A stretch of DNA of 64,000 nucleotides from Acidobacteriota bacterium (GTDB lineage Bacteria; Acidobacteriota; Blastocatellia; Pyrinomonadales; Pyrinomonadaceae): positions 124,001 through 188,000 of the forward strand of contig JAIVJV010000004.1 in NCBI GenBank assembly GCA_020199835.1. The letters run 5' to 3'. The stretch's first letter is position 1, and each line of letters starts with the position of its first letter. The notes beneath the pieces were generated by a model. The model was not told where the DNA came from. It did no database searches and saw only the letters and a list, made by a program, of their open reading frames with translations. This document shows, in pieces, positions 34,798-44,757 of this stretch. The translations under genes and the position numbers were made by a program.

Positions 34798-36274
34798 ACG
34801 AGATTTTTTGAAGAAATCGGGATTGCTGGGGGCGGGAATGCTGGCCGGCGGCGGAATCGTTTCCGCGCAGCACCAGGGACACATTCATCCGCCAGAAAAA
34901 AAAGCGCCGCCGCCAAAGCAAGCGACGCCAAAGAAAGCGCCTGCGCGCAGAGAAGCGCCCGCGCAAAAGTCGGAGAGGCGGGAAGAAACAAGGCCAATCG
35001 TGCCGGTTGAAACTCCCGACCTGCCCAAAGTGCCGTTCACGTTGGACAACGGCGTCAAGGTTTTTCATCTGACGGCAGAAGTCGTGAAGACGCAGTTGGT
35101 TCCCGGCAAAGAGATGTACGGCTGGGGTTACAACGGCAGCGTACCTGGCCCAATGATCGAAGTGAACGAAGGCGATCGCGTGCGCATCATTCACCACAAC
35201 AAGCTGCCGGAACCAACGACGATCCACTGGCACGGGCTGGAAGTGCCACCCGAGATGGACGGCGTGCCGTTTATCAGTCAGCCGATGATCGAACCGGGCG
35301 CGAGTTTTACGTACGAGTTCACGCTCAATCAAAACGGCACTTTCTTCTACCACTCGCACGGCGCGATGCAGGAGATGATGGGCATGATCGGGCTGTTCGT
35401 CATTCATCCGAAGACGCCGAACACGCCGTATTGCCATCGGGACTTCGGACTCATCCTCCAGGAGTGGGCGCTGTTGCCGAACAACCCGGTGCCAAACTCG
35501 ATGGCGATGGAGTTCAACTGGCTAACGATCAACGGCAAGGCGGGTCCGGCAACGACGCCGATGCTTGTCAGACAAGGCGAACGCGTCCGGTTGCGTATCG
35601 TGAACCTCGGGATGGACCATCACCCGATGCACATTCACGGTCACCAATTCTTCGTCACCGGCACGGAAGGCGGACGAATACCTGAAACCGCGTGGTATCC
35701 GGGAAACACTGTGCTCGTCGGCGTCGCGCAGTCACGAGATGTGGAGTTCGACGCAGTTCACGTTGGCAACTGGATGTTTCATTGTCACTTACCGCATCAC
35801 ATGATGAACCAGATGATCTCAATGGTTGGACCCATGTCACGCGCCGGCCACGGAACGCAAACCGGCGGCGGCATGGAAGAAGGCATGGGCATCGTGCGCC
35901 AGGGCCACGCGTTGTCGGAAGACATGGCGCCGAAGTTTGGCCGCGGCATGGGTGACACCACTGAACGAGACCGAAACACCTCGAACATCGTTGGACCAAC
36001 CCAGCAGCAGCAACAGCATCAAGGCCACCAGATGAACCCGCAGGACGAAGCGCAGAAGAAACGTGTGCCCGGTTATCCGCAGGACATGATGATGATCATG
36101 GACAAGGAGGTCGCGAAACCGCACACGTACGGACTGCCGCCGGGTTGGACCGCATCAATGATGGGAATGATGACCCTCGTGCGCGTATTGCCGCCGAAGG
36201 AATATGACGAGATTCAGCGACGCATTCGCGAAGGCATCGTCGAAGCCCCAACGCCAGGGCACAAGCATGACTAA
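34784..36274 (+). CDS. Multicopper oxidase with Met/His/Gln-rich C-terminal tail, Tat-exported
   Basis: A 496-aa periplasmic copper oxidase. Tat signal [17 protein letters not shown] (1-25), then a Lys/Pro/Ala-rich linker (~30-70). Copper sites: HWHGLEV (T2/T3), [22 protein letters not shown] and [16 protein letters not shown] (T1 with Cys). This is a two-domain or compact three-domain fold that probably oxidises Cu(I) to less toxic Cu(II). The last ~130 residues are unusual: rich in Met, His and Gln ([14 protein letters not shown]) and a Met-dense end (MMMIM, SMMGMM), likely extra copper-binding surface. Coupled to TolC and to the ATPase gene by short overlaps. Confidence 0.9.
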   Translation: MSDSRRDFLKKSGLLGAGMLAGGGIVSAQHQGHIHPPEKKAPPPKQATPKKAPARREAPAQKSERREETRPIVPVETPDLPKVPFTLDNGVKVFHLTAEVVKTQLVPGKEMYGWGYNGSVPGPMIEVNEGDRVRIIHHNKLPEPTTIHWHGLEVPPEMDGVPFISQPMIEPGASFTYEFTLNQNGTFFYHSHGAMQEMMGMIGLFVIHPKTPNTPYCHRDFGLILQEWALLPNNPVPNSMAMEFNWLTINGKAGPATTPMLVRQGERVRLRIVNLGMDHHPMHIHGHQFFVTGTEGGRIPETAWYPGNTVLVGVAQSRDVEFDAVHVGNWMFHCHLPHHMMNQMISMVGPMSRAGHGTQTGGGMEEGMGIVRQGHALSEDMAPKFGRGMGDTTERDRNTSNIVGPTQQQQQHQGHQMNPQDEAQKKRVPGYPQDMMMIMDKEVAKPHTYGLPPGWTASMMGMMTLVRVLPPKEYDEIQRRIREGIVEAPTPGHKHD

Positions 36275-38600
36275 GATCGATCCGGTCTGCCACATGACCG
36301 TCGACCGGGTGAAAGCGGCAGGCCAGGACGAATATAAAGGAGAGACGTATTACTTTTGCAGCACGCATTGTCTGCACAAGTTTCGCGAAAATCCGGAGAA
36401 GTTCTTGACCACGGCCGCAGGGCGACAAATCACACAGATCTCCCGGAAAAAGGAACCACCGGCCGCGGCGCCAGCCGGTCAAAAGATCGAGTACACGTGC
36501 CCGATGCATCCCGAGATCATTCGCGATGCCCCGGGGTCGTGTCCGATTTGCGGCATGGCGCTCGAACCGCGCACCGCAACGCTTGAAGAAGACACTTCCG
36601 AACTCGACGACATGAAGCGTCGCTTCTGGGTGAGCGCCGCGCTCTCGCTGCCGCTGCTCGCCCTCGCGATGAGCGAAATGCTTCCGGGCGATCCGTTGCG
36701 CATGGCTATTGGTGCACGACTCGTAAGCTGGGTTCAACTGCTGCTCGCGGCACCCGTCGTGCTCTGGGGCGGCTGGCCTTTCTTCGTGCGCGCGTGGTAC
36801 TCGATCGTCACGCGCAATCTCAACATGTTTACGTTAATCGGGTTGGGCGTGGCCGTCGCGTTCATCTACAGCCTCGTCGCGACGTTGCTGCCGGAGAACT
36901 TTCCCGCGTCGTTTCGCGATCACATGGGAAACGTGCCGGTTTACTTCGAGGCAGCCGCAGTGATTACGACACTCGTGTTGTTGGGTCAGGTGCTGGAACT
37001 GAAAGCACGCAGTTCTACGAGCGCTGCGCTGCGTGCCCTACTCGGTCTCGCGCCAAAAACCGCGCGGCGCATCCTGCGCGACGGAACGGAAGAGGACGTG
37101 GTGCTCGGTCACGTGATGAAAGGCGATCACCTGCGCGTGCGGCCGGGCGAGAAGATTCCCGTTGACGGCATCGTGTTGGAGGGAAGTAGTTCGGTCGACG
37201 AATCGATGGTAACCGGCGAGCCGATTCCGGTTGAGAAACAAGCAGGCCATCGTGTGATCGGCGCGACAGTAAACGGCACGGGCTCACTCGTGATGCAGGC
37301 GGAACGCGTTGGTGCGGAAACGTTGTTGTCGCAGATTGTGCAGATGGTTGCGGAGGCGCAACGGAGTCGCGCGCCGATTCAAAGACTTGCGGATGTAGTT
37401 TCGGGTTACTTCGTTCCCATTGTGATTCTCATTGCGGTTGTCACGTTTTTTGTGTGGGCCACAATCGGTCCTGAGCCGCGCATGGCTTACGCGATCATCA
37501 ACGCGGTCGCGGTGCTGATCATTGCTTGTCCTTGCGCGCTGGGTCTTGCGACGCCAATGTCGATCATGGTCGCAACGGGGAAAGGCGCGCATGCCGGTGT
37601 GTTGTTTAGAAATGCCGAAGCGATCGAAGTGCTTCGCGAGATCGACACACTCGTCGTTGACAAAACCGGGACGTTGACTGAAGGCAAACCAAAACTCGTC
37701 TGGGTGCAAGGGGCGCCCGGATTTGACGAAACCACCGTATTGCAACTGGCAGCGAGTCTCGAACGCGGCAGCGAGCATCCTCTGGCGGCGGCGATCGTCT
37801 CCGGCGCGGAAGAACACGGTGTGGCGTTGGAGAAAGCGGAGTCGTTTGATTCAGTCACCGGCAAGGGAGTGAAGGGAATCGTAAACGGACATTCATTAGC
37901 ACTCGGCAATCAAGCGCTCCTCGATGATCTCGGCGTCAACGCTCGTGATTTGATGGACCACGCGGAACAGTATCGAGCCGAAGGCCAAACCGTGATGTTC
38001 GTCGTCGTTGAGGGTAAAGCCGCTGGAGTTCTCGGTGTGGCCGATCCAATAAAAGGGAGTACGCCCGAAGCGATTCGGCAACTACACGATCAACGCATCC
38101 GTGTCGTCATGCTTACGGGTGACAGTCGTACTACCGCGGAAGCCGTCGCACGGCGTCTCAACATAGATGAGGTCGTTGCTGAAGTGCTGCCAAACCAGAA
38201 GGCCGAGATCGTGAAGCGGTTTCAAAGCGAAGGTCGAAAGGTGGCGATGGCGGGCGACGGCATCAACGACGCGCCCGCGTTGGCCCAGGCGCACGTCGGC
38301 ATCGCGATGGGCACTGGAACTGACGTGGCGATGCAGAGTGCGGGTGTGACCCTGGTCAAAGGCGACTTGCGCGGCATCGTGCGCGCGATCCGTTTGAGTC
38401 GCGCGACGATGAAGAACATCAAAGAGAATCTGTTCTTTGCGTTTGTTTACAACACGCTTGGCGTGCCGATCGCCGCGGGCGTGTTGTACCCGTTCTTCGG
38501 GCTTTTGTTGAGTCCGATGATCGCCGCCGCGGCGATGAGTTTCAGTTCCGTGTCGGTGATCGGAAACGCTCTGCGACTCAGAACGAAGAACCTCGATTAA
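36267..38600 (+). CDS. copA: Copper-translocating P1B-type ATPase (YHS-HMBD-CopA)
   Basis: A 777-aa inner-membrane copper exporter. Instead of the usual HMA domain it starts with a YHS domain (3-47, DPVCHM...CSTHCLHKF) and then a short heavy-metal-binding domain (75-101, YTCPMHPEI...[11 protein letters not shown]). Eight membrane helices follow. The transport motif is C421-P-C423 (IIACPCALG), typical of Cu(I). Phosphorylation site D465 in DKTGTLT; P-domain [12 protein letters not shown] and [10 protein letters not shown]. The ATG at 36267 overlaps the oxidase stop by 8 bp. It probably pumps Cu(I) to the periplasm for the oxidase. Confidence 0.96.
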   Translation: MTKIDPVCHMTVDRVKAAGQDEYKGETYYFCSTHCLHKFRENPEKFLTTAAGRQITQISRKKEPPAAAPAGQKIEYTCPMHPEIIRDAPGSCPICGMALEPRTATLEEDTSELDDMKRRFWVSAALSLPLLALAMSEMLPGDPLRMAIGARLVSWVQLLLAAPVVLWGGWPFFVRAWYSIVTRNLNMFTLIGLGVAVAFIYSLVATLLPENFPASFRDHMGNVPVYFEAAAVITTLVLLGQVLELKARSSTSAALRALLGLAPKTARRILRDGTEEDVVLGHVMKGDHLRVRPGEKIPVDGIVLEGSSSVDESMVTGEPIPVEKQAGHRVIGATVNGTGSLVMQAERVGAETLLSQIVQMVAEAQRSRAPIQRLADVVSGYFVPIVILIAVVTFFVWATIGPEPRMAYAIINAVAVLIIACPCALGLATPMSIMVATGKGAHAGVLFRNAEAIEVLREIDTLVVDKTGTLTEGKPKLVWVQGAPGFDETTVLQLAASLERGSEHPLAAAIVSGAEEHGVALEKAESFDSVTGKGVKGIVNGHSLALGNQALLDDLGVNARDLMDHAEQYRAEGQTVMFVVVEGKAAGVLGVADPIKGSTPEAIRQLHDQRIRVVMLTGDSRTTAEAVARRLNIDEVVAEVLPNQKAEIVKRFQSEGRKVAMAGDGINDAPALAQAHVGIAMGTGTDVAMQSAGVTLVKGDLRGIVRAIRLSRATMKNIKENLFFAFVYNTLGVPIAAGVLYPFFGLLLSPMIAAAAMSFSSVSVIGNALRLRTKNLD

Positions 38601-38700
38601 TTGGCCCGGCGCCCAATCCGCTGTTTATTGAGATCGACCGCGAGGCCGTCACGGCACCAATCCCGTCCCTTAAGCGCCACGACCTAACCCCTTACGAACC

Positions 38701-40503
38701 TCAGTCGGCGCGTGCGAGACGAAACGCCGCCATCTCTTCGCTGTTGCGCACGAGCAGCACGTCGCCGACGAGCACTGGATGGTTCCACGTTTTGCCCTGA
38801 ATCGCCGGCAGCTTTGCGACCTCGTTGAACCGATCGGGCGTGGCCTGGACGAGTGCGAGCTCACCTTCTTCAGAAAGCACCAACAGCAGATCCTGCTCCG
38901 GTAAAAGGACCAGTTGCCCGTTGCCGTACCGCCCGCCTTTCCACTTGCGCTGTCCGTCTTTGAGATCGATGCACGACAGAATCCGTCCGTCGAAACCAAA
39001 CGCGTGGCCTTTGTGCAAAACGAAGTCGTTGAAATAGGGCTTCAAACCGTTTGACGTCCAACGCTCTGCGACGGTCCAACCACCAGTTCCGTTTGTGACG
39101 GCGAGACGGCGCGCGCCCTGTTCCTGGCTCGTGATCAGAACGTCGCCATCGGCAGTCAGCGCTGGTTGCACGATCGTGTTGACGGGCCACTCGTGTTGCC
39201 AGAGTTGTTTGCCGTCACCCGGCGCGACGCTAATCGCGCGCGAGCCGCCCATCATCAGAATCTGTGGCACGCCCGCGATGGTTACGAAATGTGGCGAGCT
39301 GTAACTGCCGCCTGCCTTTGGTCCAACCCAGCGTTGCTTTCCATTCGCAGCGTCGTAAGCGACGAGTTGTCCGGCAGCCGCTACGATGACGGTGTCGCCG
39401 ATCACGAGTGGTGAACTTGAGAAACCCCAGAACGGAGTTTGTGTGTTCGTGTCAGTTCCGACATTGCGTGTCCAGACGACTGCGCCGGTGTTCGCGTCGA
39501 GAACGTTCAGGATTCCGGTTGCGCCGAAACTGTAAACACGGCCGTTGCTGAGCGTCGGTGTTCCGCGTGGACCTGCGCCGGCGTTTGATTCGAAGAAGCG
39601 TGCGTTATCGCGATGTGTCCAGACTGGTTGGCCGTTGCTCATCTTGTAGCAAGCCACGACTTCGTTTTCACCGCGTTGTTCCTGCGTGTAAAAGACGTCG
39701 CCGTTGACAGCGAATGACGACCAGCCGGGACCGATCGGACGCCGCCAGAGTTGTACCGGAGGCGAAGCAGACCAATCAGACTTGATGCGCACGCTGCGTG
39801 CGATTCCGTCACGTCGTGGTCCACGAAAGCCGGGCCACTCGTCGCTTTTTTCGGTTGCCGTCGCGGGCGCGGGTGTTGTTGGTGTTTCCGGTGGAGCGGC
39901 GGCGGTGGGTGTTGCCGCAATAGTCGGAGCTGCGGGCGTTGTTGTCGTGGCCGTCGTGTTCGAAGTCGCAGGTGCTTGGTTAGTTTCAGCAGCAAGCAGT
40001 CGCTCTTCGGGACTCGCGCGCCAACGCCAGCCAAACGTCGCGACGTGATCGCCGTCGATTCCGTTCTGTCTAAATAGCAGCCAACCTAAGCACGCGATCA
40101 GGATCGTTGCGACCATGGTTGCGTGACGTAATCTGTTTGGGAGGTTACGTGTGAGCACTACCCACGCGACGAACGCGAGCGACAAAAAGGGAATGGCGTA
40201 CGCGATCAGCCACGGCACCCACATCGATTCATGTCGCAGCAGCCACGCGATGCCGAGTCCGGCGACCATTAACGCGAGACCGGCCAATCGTTCCAGACGT
40301 TTTGCGCGACTGAAGAAAGCCCACCAGATGATGAGCAGGACGGTTAGTACGAGCGACGACATGACTGCCAGACCGAAACCTTCGATTCCGGGTATGACAG
40401 CTTTCACGCCGAAGCGTGCGATCCATTGCAGTGCGACGATCAGTATGCCGGGCCAGACTCTGAGCGGCTTCTGGGGAGTTTCCCCGGCTTGAGTAGTGGT
40501 CAT
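38701..40503 (-). CDS. PQQ-binding-like beta-propeller repeat protein with membrane N-terminus
   Basis: A 600-aa protein with four to five hydrophobic helices in residues ~20-145, a Pro/Thr/Ala-rich linker (~185-230, low-complexity), and a PQQ-type beta-propeller (~235-600) with repeats such as WPGFRGPRRDGIARS, NVLDANTGAVVWTRN and DAANGKQRWVG. Similar proteins of Acidobacteria and Planctomycetes are secreted or anchored with the propeller outside. No catalytic residues of quinoprotein dehydrogenases were seen, so a scaffold or binding role is likely. The ATG at 40503 is chosen; a GTG 21 bp upstream is an alternative. Confidence 0.85.
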   Translation of the reverse strand: MTTTQAGETPQKPLRVWPGILIVALQWIARFGVKAVIPGIEGFGLAVMSSLVLTVLLIIWWAFFSRAKRLERLAGLALMVAGLGIAWLLRHESMWVPWLIAYAIPFLSLAFVAWVVLTRNLPNRLRHATMVATILIACLGWLLFRQNGIDGDHVATFGWRWRASPEERLLAAETNQAPATSNTTATTTTPAAPTIAATPTAAAPPETPTTPAPATATEKSDEWPGFRGPRRDGIARSVRIKSDWSASPPVQLWRRPIGPGWSSFAVNGDVFYTQEQRGENEVVACYKMSNGQPVWTHRDNARFFESNAGAGPRGTPTLSNGRVYSFGATGILNVLDANTGAVVWTRNVGTDTNTQTPFWGFSSSPLVIGDTVIVAAAGQLVAYDAANGKQRWVGPKAGGSYSSPHFVTIAGVPQILMMGGSRAISVAPGDGKQLWQHEWPVNTIVQPALTADGDVLITSQEQGARRLAVTNGTGGWTVAERWTSNGLKPYFNDFVLHKGHAFGFDGRILSCIDLKDGQRKWKGGRYGNGQLVLLPEQDLLLVLSEEGELALVQATPDRFNEVAKLPAIQGKTWNHPVLVGDVLLVRNSEEMAAFRLARAD

Positions 40504-40577
40504 GCGGCTTAATACTTCCCGCACGACCAGTTTGTTTCGTCATTGTTCGACAGATGAGGACACCGCACAGAGTGGCG

Positions 40578-40663
40578 AACGCTTTCAGCGTTGTGGTGCT
40601 TCCGAACACTGATCCCAGGGTTGAAGCAACCCTGGGCTGAAATTCGTGAACACCTTCGGTGTT
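40578..40663. repeat. Compound element of three TTC-/AAG-loop hairpins
   Basis: Three perfect hairpins in 86 bp: AACGCT-TTC-AGCGTT (40578-40592), CCCAGGGTTG-AAG-CAACCCTGGG (40614-40636), AACACC-TTC-GGTGTT (40649-40663). All have three-base loops related as TTC / its complement GAA. This looks like a dispersed REP-type family different from the element at 20.0 kb. It sits just after the end of the zinc metallopeptidase gene. Confidence 0.6.
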
Positions 40664-40672
40664 AATGCGGGT

Positions 40673-41407
40673 TTACAGACTCGGCGCGCTGAAGGTGTCG
40701 CCCTGGCGCATGTCGCCGGAATCGTATCCGCGCTTGAACCATCGCAGACGCTGTTCCGACGTGCCGTGAGTAAATGAATCGGGCACGACGTACCCTCTCG
40801 ATTGCTTTTGAATGCGATCATCACCAACGGCACTTGCGGCTCGCAAAGCCTCTTCGACATCGCCGGCCTCGAGCACACCCTGGTTCTGCACGTAGCGCGC
40901 AAACATGCCCGCAAAGAAGTCTGCCTGTAGCTCCAAACGCACCGACAGTTGATTCGCTTCGGTTTCACTCATGCGCTGCTGCATAGCATGCACGCGATCC
41001 GAGATACCGAGCAGGTTCTGCACGTGATGACCAACCTCGTGCGCGACCACATAGGCTTGCGCGAAATCTCCCGGCGCACCCATGCGTTGTCGCAGCGTGT
41101 CGTAGAACGCGAGATCGATGTAGACCTTCTCATCGGCGGGACAATAAAATGGACCAACCGCCGAACCGAGTACCACGCCGGTAAATTGCTTTAGCTCTTC
41201 TTCCTCCGCACTCCCTGGCTGTGAGCTTTGCACTTGCTCCGGAGAATTACTCGGAAGCTGTTCCAGCAATTGCTGCGGGTCCGCGCCAAAAAGCAGCGCG
41301 ATGATGATCACGATTACCGTTCCCAACCCGCCGCCAACCGCGACCTTGCCGCCAATGCCACGCCGGTCGTCGATATTCGTACTCTGCCGTTCTCCTCGCC
41401 AACGCAT
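40673..41407 (-). CDS. Neutral zinc metallopeptidase (YpfJ-like)
   Basis: A 244-aa membrane-anchored peptidase of the putative neutral zinc metallopeptidase family. N-terminal single helix (about 23-42, VIVIIIALLFG), then a linker. The zinc site is VVAHEVGHHVQNLLG (HExxH), with the third ligand Glu likely in ETEANQLSVRLELQADFFAG. AAGGAGG lies just before the ATG. Homologs (e.g. E. coli YpfJ) have no clear role; the catalytic domain is predicted periplasmic. Confidence 0.9.
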   Translation of the reverse strand: MRWRGERQSTNIDDRRGIGGKVAVGGGLGTVIVIIIALLFGADPQQLLEQLPSNSPEQVQSSQPGSAEEEELKQFTGVVLGSAVGPFYCPADEKVYIDLAFYDTLRQRMGAPGDFAQAYVVAHEVGHHVQNLLGISDRVHAMQQRMSETEANQLSVRLELQADFFAGMFARYVQNQGVLEAGDVEEALRAASAVGDDRIQKQSRGYVVPDSFTHGTSEQRLRWFKRGYDSGDMRQGDTFSAPSL

Positions 41408-41589
41408 AAGCGTTCCTCCTTCGTGTTCTGCGGAAACTCGCGTGTCTCCGGGTCGTACAAACGATGCGTTCGTGAGTTTTGGATCAAGTTTCGGGCCAAA
41501 CCGGTTTCATGGCAGATTCCGGCGTCCTCCGCCGGGTTTTTGCATGAAATCAGTCCGGCGGAGGTCCACGCCACGCCTATGCGGGCTAA

Positions 41590-42636
41590 TTACTTTTCGG
41601 AAGGATTCTTCTCCTCAGGCACGACCTCGAGCTCCAGTTTTTGTGTGCCCCTGATGACGAGCAACAACGTTTTGTGTCCGATGCGTTCTTCAGTGAGCAA
41701 CTTGTGGAGATCGTCAATGCCGGCCGTCGGTCGACCGTCGAAACCAACGATGAGATCGCCTTCGCGCAGTCCGGCTTTTCTGCCCGGACTGTTTTCCTCA
41801 AACGAAATCACGAGGATTCCGCTTTCGACCGCGAGGTTGTAGTAACGCACGATGCGTCGCGGCACCGGAACGTTCTGTCCGGCGAGTCCGATGTAGCTGC
41901 GGCTTACTTTGCCGTCGCGAATCAAGCGGCTCGCGACGAACTTCGCCGTGTCGATTGAAGTTGCGAAGCAGATGCCCTGCGCCGGCAGGATCATTGCGGT
42001 GTTGACGCCGATCACTTCGCCGCGCGAGTTAACGAGCGGACCGCCTGAGTTACCGGGATTTAGCGCCGCGTCGGTTTGAATCACTGCGTCCATCAACCTT
42101 CCTGAACGCGCGCGAAGTGAACGGCCCAACGCGCTCACGACGCCGGCAGTCACGCTGTACTGGAAACCATAAGGATTGCCGATCGCCAGCACCAATTGAC
42201 CAACCCGGACGTTTTGCGACTCGCCGAGTTGTGCGGGTACGAGGTTCGGCGCGTTGATTCGGATCACCGCGAGATCGGTGTCGGGATCGTCGCCGATCAG
42301 ATCCGCGTGGTATTTGCTTCCGTCGCTGATCGTGACTTCGATCTTCGCAGCGCCGTGGACGACGTGACTGTTCGTGAGAATGAAACCGTCGGGCGTGAAG
42401 ATGAAACCCGAACCGCTGCCGCGCGCTTCGCGCCGATCGCTTGTTCTGCGACTGCTGATGGGTTGTTGTAGTTCGATATAGACGACTGACGGGCTGACGC
42501 GTTCGGCCGCTGTGATTACCGCGCGTGAATAAGCGTCGAGTAACTCGTCGTCAGTAGTTGTGTTAAGGGCCTGGTTTGTTTGTAGTTGGTCTGGGTTAAA
42601 TGGTTCGTCTCTTAAAAACTCAACTGCTTCCCGCAT
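41590..42636 (-). CDS. HtrA/DegP-like serine protease with PDZ domain
   Basis: A 348-aa trypsin-fold protease with catalytic H91 (NSHVVHGA), D121 (DTDLAVI) and S197 (NPGNSGGPLV), followed by one PDZ domain (~255-335, ISFEENSPGRKAGLREGDLIVGFDG). HtrA proteases degrade or refold misfolded proteins. No signal peptide or anchor is visible before the protease domain: the N-terminus is acidic and hydrophilic, so this may be a cytoplasmic HtrA, unlike most. Confidence 0.92.
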   Translation of the reverse strand: MREAVEFLRDEPFNPDQLQTNQALNTTTDDELLDAYSRAVITAAERVSPSVVYIELQQPISSRRTSDRREARGSGSGFIFTPDGFILTNSHVVHGAAKIEVTISDGSKYHADLIGDDPDTDLAVIRINAPNLVPAQLGESQNVRVGQLVLAIGNPYGFQYSVTAGVVSALGRSLRARSGRLMDAVIQTDAALNPGNSGGPLVNSRGEVIGVNTAMILPAQGICFATSIDTAKFVASRLIRDGKVSRSYIGLAGQNVPVPRRIVRYYNLAVESGILVISFEENSPGRKAGLREGDLIVGFDGRPTAGIDDLHKLLTEERIGHKTLLLVIRGTQKLELEVVPEEKNPSEK

Positions 42637-42690
42637 GTTCTGTTAAACCTCTGGTTTGATTTCTGTGTGCTTGAATTTTAGCAAAGCTCG

Positions 42691-43728
42691 TCAACTTCGA
42701 TGCACGCGGTAGGTTTGCAGCAATCCGAGCGTGATGGCGAGGATGACGGGTCCGAGAACGATTCCGAGCAGGCCGAAGACGCTGATGCCGCCGAGTACGG
42801 AAAAGAAGACGAAGAGTTCGTGCAGACGCGTTTGGTTCTTGATCAATCGCGGACGGAGGAAGTTGTCGATCGTGCTGATGACGAGCGCGCCCCAGATGAT
42901 TAGCAAGATGGCTTTCGTCAGGTGACCGTTGACGATTAGGTAGATCGAGAGTGGCACCCAGACGAGAAACGAGCCGAGGATAGGGATCATGCAGATGAAC
43001 GTCATCAGCACTGCCCATAGGAGTGGTGAAGGAATGCCGAGGATCCAGAACGCGATTCCGCCTAAGAAACCCTGGAGCGCGGCGATGCTCAGAACGCCGT
43101 AGACGCTCGCGTTAACGACTTCGCGTGTGCGGCTGATGATGACTTCGCTTTGTGGTTCGCTGAGTGGCAGCGCGGCTGGCAGCTTGTTGAGGATTTTGTC
43201 GCCGTCGCGGAAAAGGTAGTACATCGTGAAGATCACGAAGAACGCTTTAACGATTCCGGTCACGATGTTGCCTGCAACGCTCAGCGAGAAGCCGAGCATG
43301 AATCCACTGACGCGCTGGAGTTGGTTAACCATGAACTCCTGCGAACGGACGGGGTCGATGCCAAAGCGACCCTGGATCCATCCCGCGGCACGGCCGAACG
43401 GGGATGTTTCCGGGTTCATGAGTTGCGGGATTTGCGCCGGGAGATTCGGGACGACTTTCGCGAGTTCGTCCGCGACTGCGATCGTGAGTACGGTGAGTGG
43501 GATGACTGCGAGTAGCACGACGAGTGTGCACGATACGAGTGCGCTGAGCCCGCGGCGGTTGAAACGCCGCGCGAGACGCTGGTGCACGGGATAGAAGACG
43601 ATGACCAATACGACGGCCCACGCGAGTACGCCGATGAACGGGCGGAGCATGAGCCAACAAAGGTATAGTGCGATCGCGGTCGCCACGAGTACGGCGATCC
43701 ACCGCGCCTGGTCGATTTGGTCCTTCAT
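42691..43728 (-). CDS. AI-2E family transporter
   Basis: A 345-aa protein of the AI-2E (PF01594) transporter family, with two hydrophobic helices at the start (about 10-60), a hydrophilic central segment, and five or six helices at the end (LGGISVFGLLGIVLGPVI is the conserved C-terminal block). Members export small molecules or Na+/H+. The ATG at 43728 is taken because it directly precedes the first predicted helix; no clear RBS, and the frame extends 29 codons further. Confidence 0.88.
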   Translation of the reverse strand: MKDQIDQARWIAVLVATAIALYLCWLMLRPFIGVLAWAVVLVIVFYPVHQRLARRFNRRGLSALVSCTLVVLLAVIPLTVLTIAVADELAKVVPNLPAQIPQLMNPETSPFGRAAGWIQGRFGIDPVRSQEFMVNQLQRVSGFMLGFSLSVAGNIVTGIVKAFFVIFTMYYLFRDGDKILNKLPAALPLSEPQSEVIISRTREVVNASVYGVLSIAALQGFLGGIAFWILGIPSPLLWAVLMTFICMIPILGSFLVWVPLSIYLIVNGHLTKAILLIIWGALVISTIDNFLRPRLIKNQTRLHELFVFFSVLGGISVFGLLGIVLGPVILAITLGLLQTYRVHRS

Positions 43729-43938
43729 GTGAGCGGTAATCGTAGCATTGCAGGCCGCCATAAGTGCAGCGACGATCTCCCAACCCAAACTATTGACTTC
43801 AACTTCGAACTGCACTATCGTCCCGCGTCATAACGGCTGAATACTCACGAGCCTTGCTTACCTGCACACTCGCTGCTCCGATGTGGCTTCGGCTCAACAG
43901 TAAACCCGCTGTGATTACGAACGCGGAGGGATACACGC

Positions 43939-44193
43939 GTGACTAACGACGACCCCGATCAGATCCGTGACGCCGATGAAGTTCGCAACGCCGATCAGGT
44001 TCACGAAACGGTTTACAACGAACTCGACATTGGCCAGGAGCAAGTCAGCTCCAACGAGTGCTGGGATGCCGATGACGAGGCCAGCCCGGACGCGATCGAC
44101 TACAGCGAACCGGAATCGCTCATTCACGCGAATCTCGATCTTGGCGAGGAGCAAGTCACTTCAAACGAGTGTTTCGACGTTGAAGACGAGTGA
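43939..44193 (+). CDS. Small acidic protein with duplicated SNEC motif
   Basis: An 84-aa very acidic protein. Two ~20-residue repeats end each half: LDIGQEQVSSNECWDADDE (~29-47) and LDLGEEQVTSNECFDVEDE (~66-84), each with one Cys. No signal peptide, no known domain. The GTG start has GGAGGG 8 bases before it. It lies 35 bp upstream of the M15-like peptidase gene on the same strand and probably shares its mRNA. The DNA copies are diverged, so the duplication is old and kept at protein level. Function unknown. Confidence 0.65.
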   Translation: MTNDDPDQIRDADEVRNADQVHETVYNELDIGQEQVSSNECWDADDEASPDAIDYSEPESLIHANLDLGEEQVTSNECFDVEDE

Positions 44194-44228
44194 GAGTCTT
44201 CAGTGACGGTTAACGAGGAGCACGAACA

Positions 44229-44639
44229 ATGGCGTGGCGCGTGGCAAAAAGTTTAATACGGTTGCGAGAACAGATAAACGAGATGGCGCCGGACCGCAGC
44301 AAGGCCAGCGACGGCACCATCGGCGACGCAGCGCACGCTTCGCGTAGCTCTGATCACAACCCCTGGGTCAAGGACGGCAACATCGGCGTCGTCACCGCCA
44401 TGGACATCACCAACGACATCGTGCACGGTTGCGACGCGCAAGCACTCGTCGACGCACTCGTCGCGAGCCGTGATCCACGGATCAAGTACATCATCTGGAA
44501 CCGAAAGAAAATCAACTCGCGATTCCAGCCCTGGGTCTGGCGCAACTACACCGGTGTCAACCCACACACAAAGCACTTTCATCTGTCGGTCCAACCCGAC
44601 AAGGCATCGTACGACTCCACCGTGCCGTGGCAACTCTGA
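44229..44639 (+). CDS. M15-like/D-Ala-D-Ala carboxypeptidase-type hydrolase
   Basis: A 136-aa protein resembling the compact peptidase M15 / Hedgehog-like zinc fold. Likely ligands: His in SSDHNPWV, Asp in AMDITND and His in HTKHFHLS. Such proteins cut peptidoglycan stem peptides and are known from phage endolysins. No signal peptide is seen, so it either acts inside, or is released, or has another substrate. GAGGAG precedes the ATG. Paired with the acidic SNEC protein. Confidence 0.75.
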   Translation: MAWRVAKSLIRLREQINEMAPDRSKASDGTIGDAAHASRSSDHNPWVKDGNIGVVTAMDITNDIVHGCDAQALVDALVASRDPRIKYIIWNRKKINSRFQPWVWRNYTGVNPHTKHFHLSVQPDKASYDSTVPWQL

Positions 44640-44757
44640 GCCACGGATTTGAGCCTGTAAACTGACGCGCGAATTCGTCATCCGTTTCATCTGCGGCAAA
44701 AAGTGAGCACTTACTCAACGACGATTAGCATTAAGTAAGCGTCAGCTAGCTAACGCT

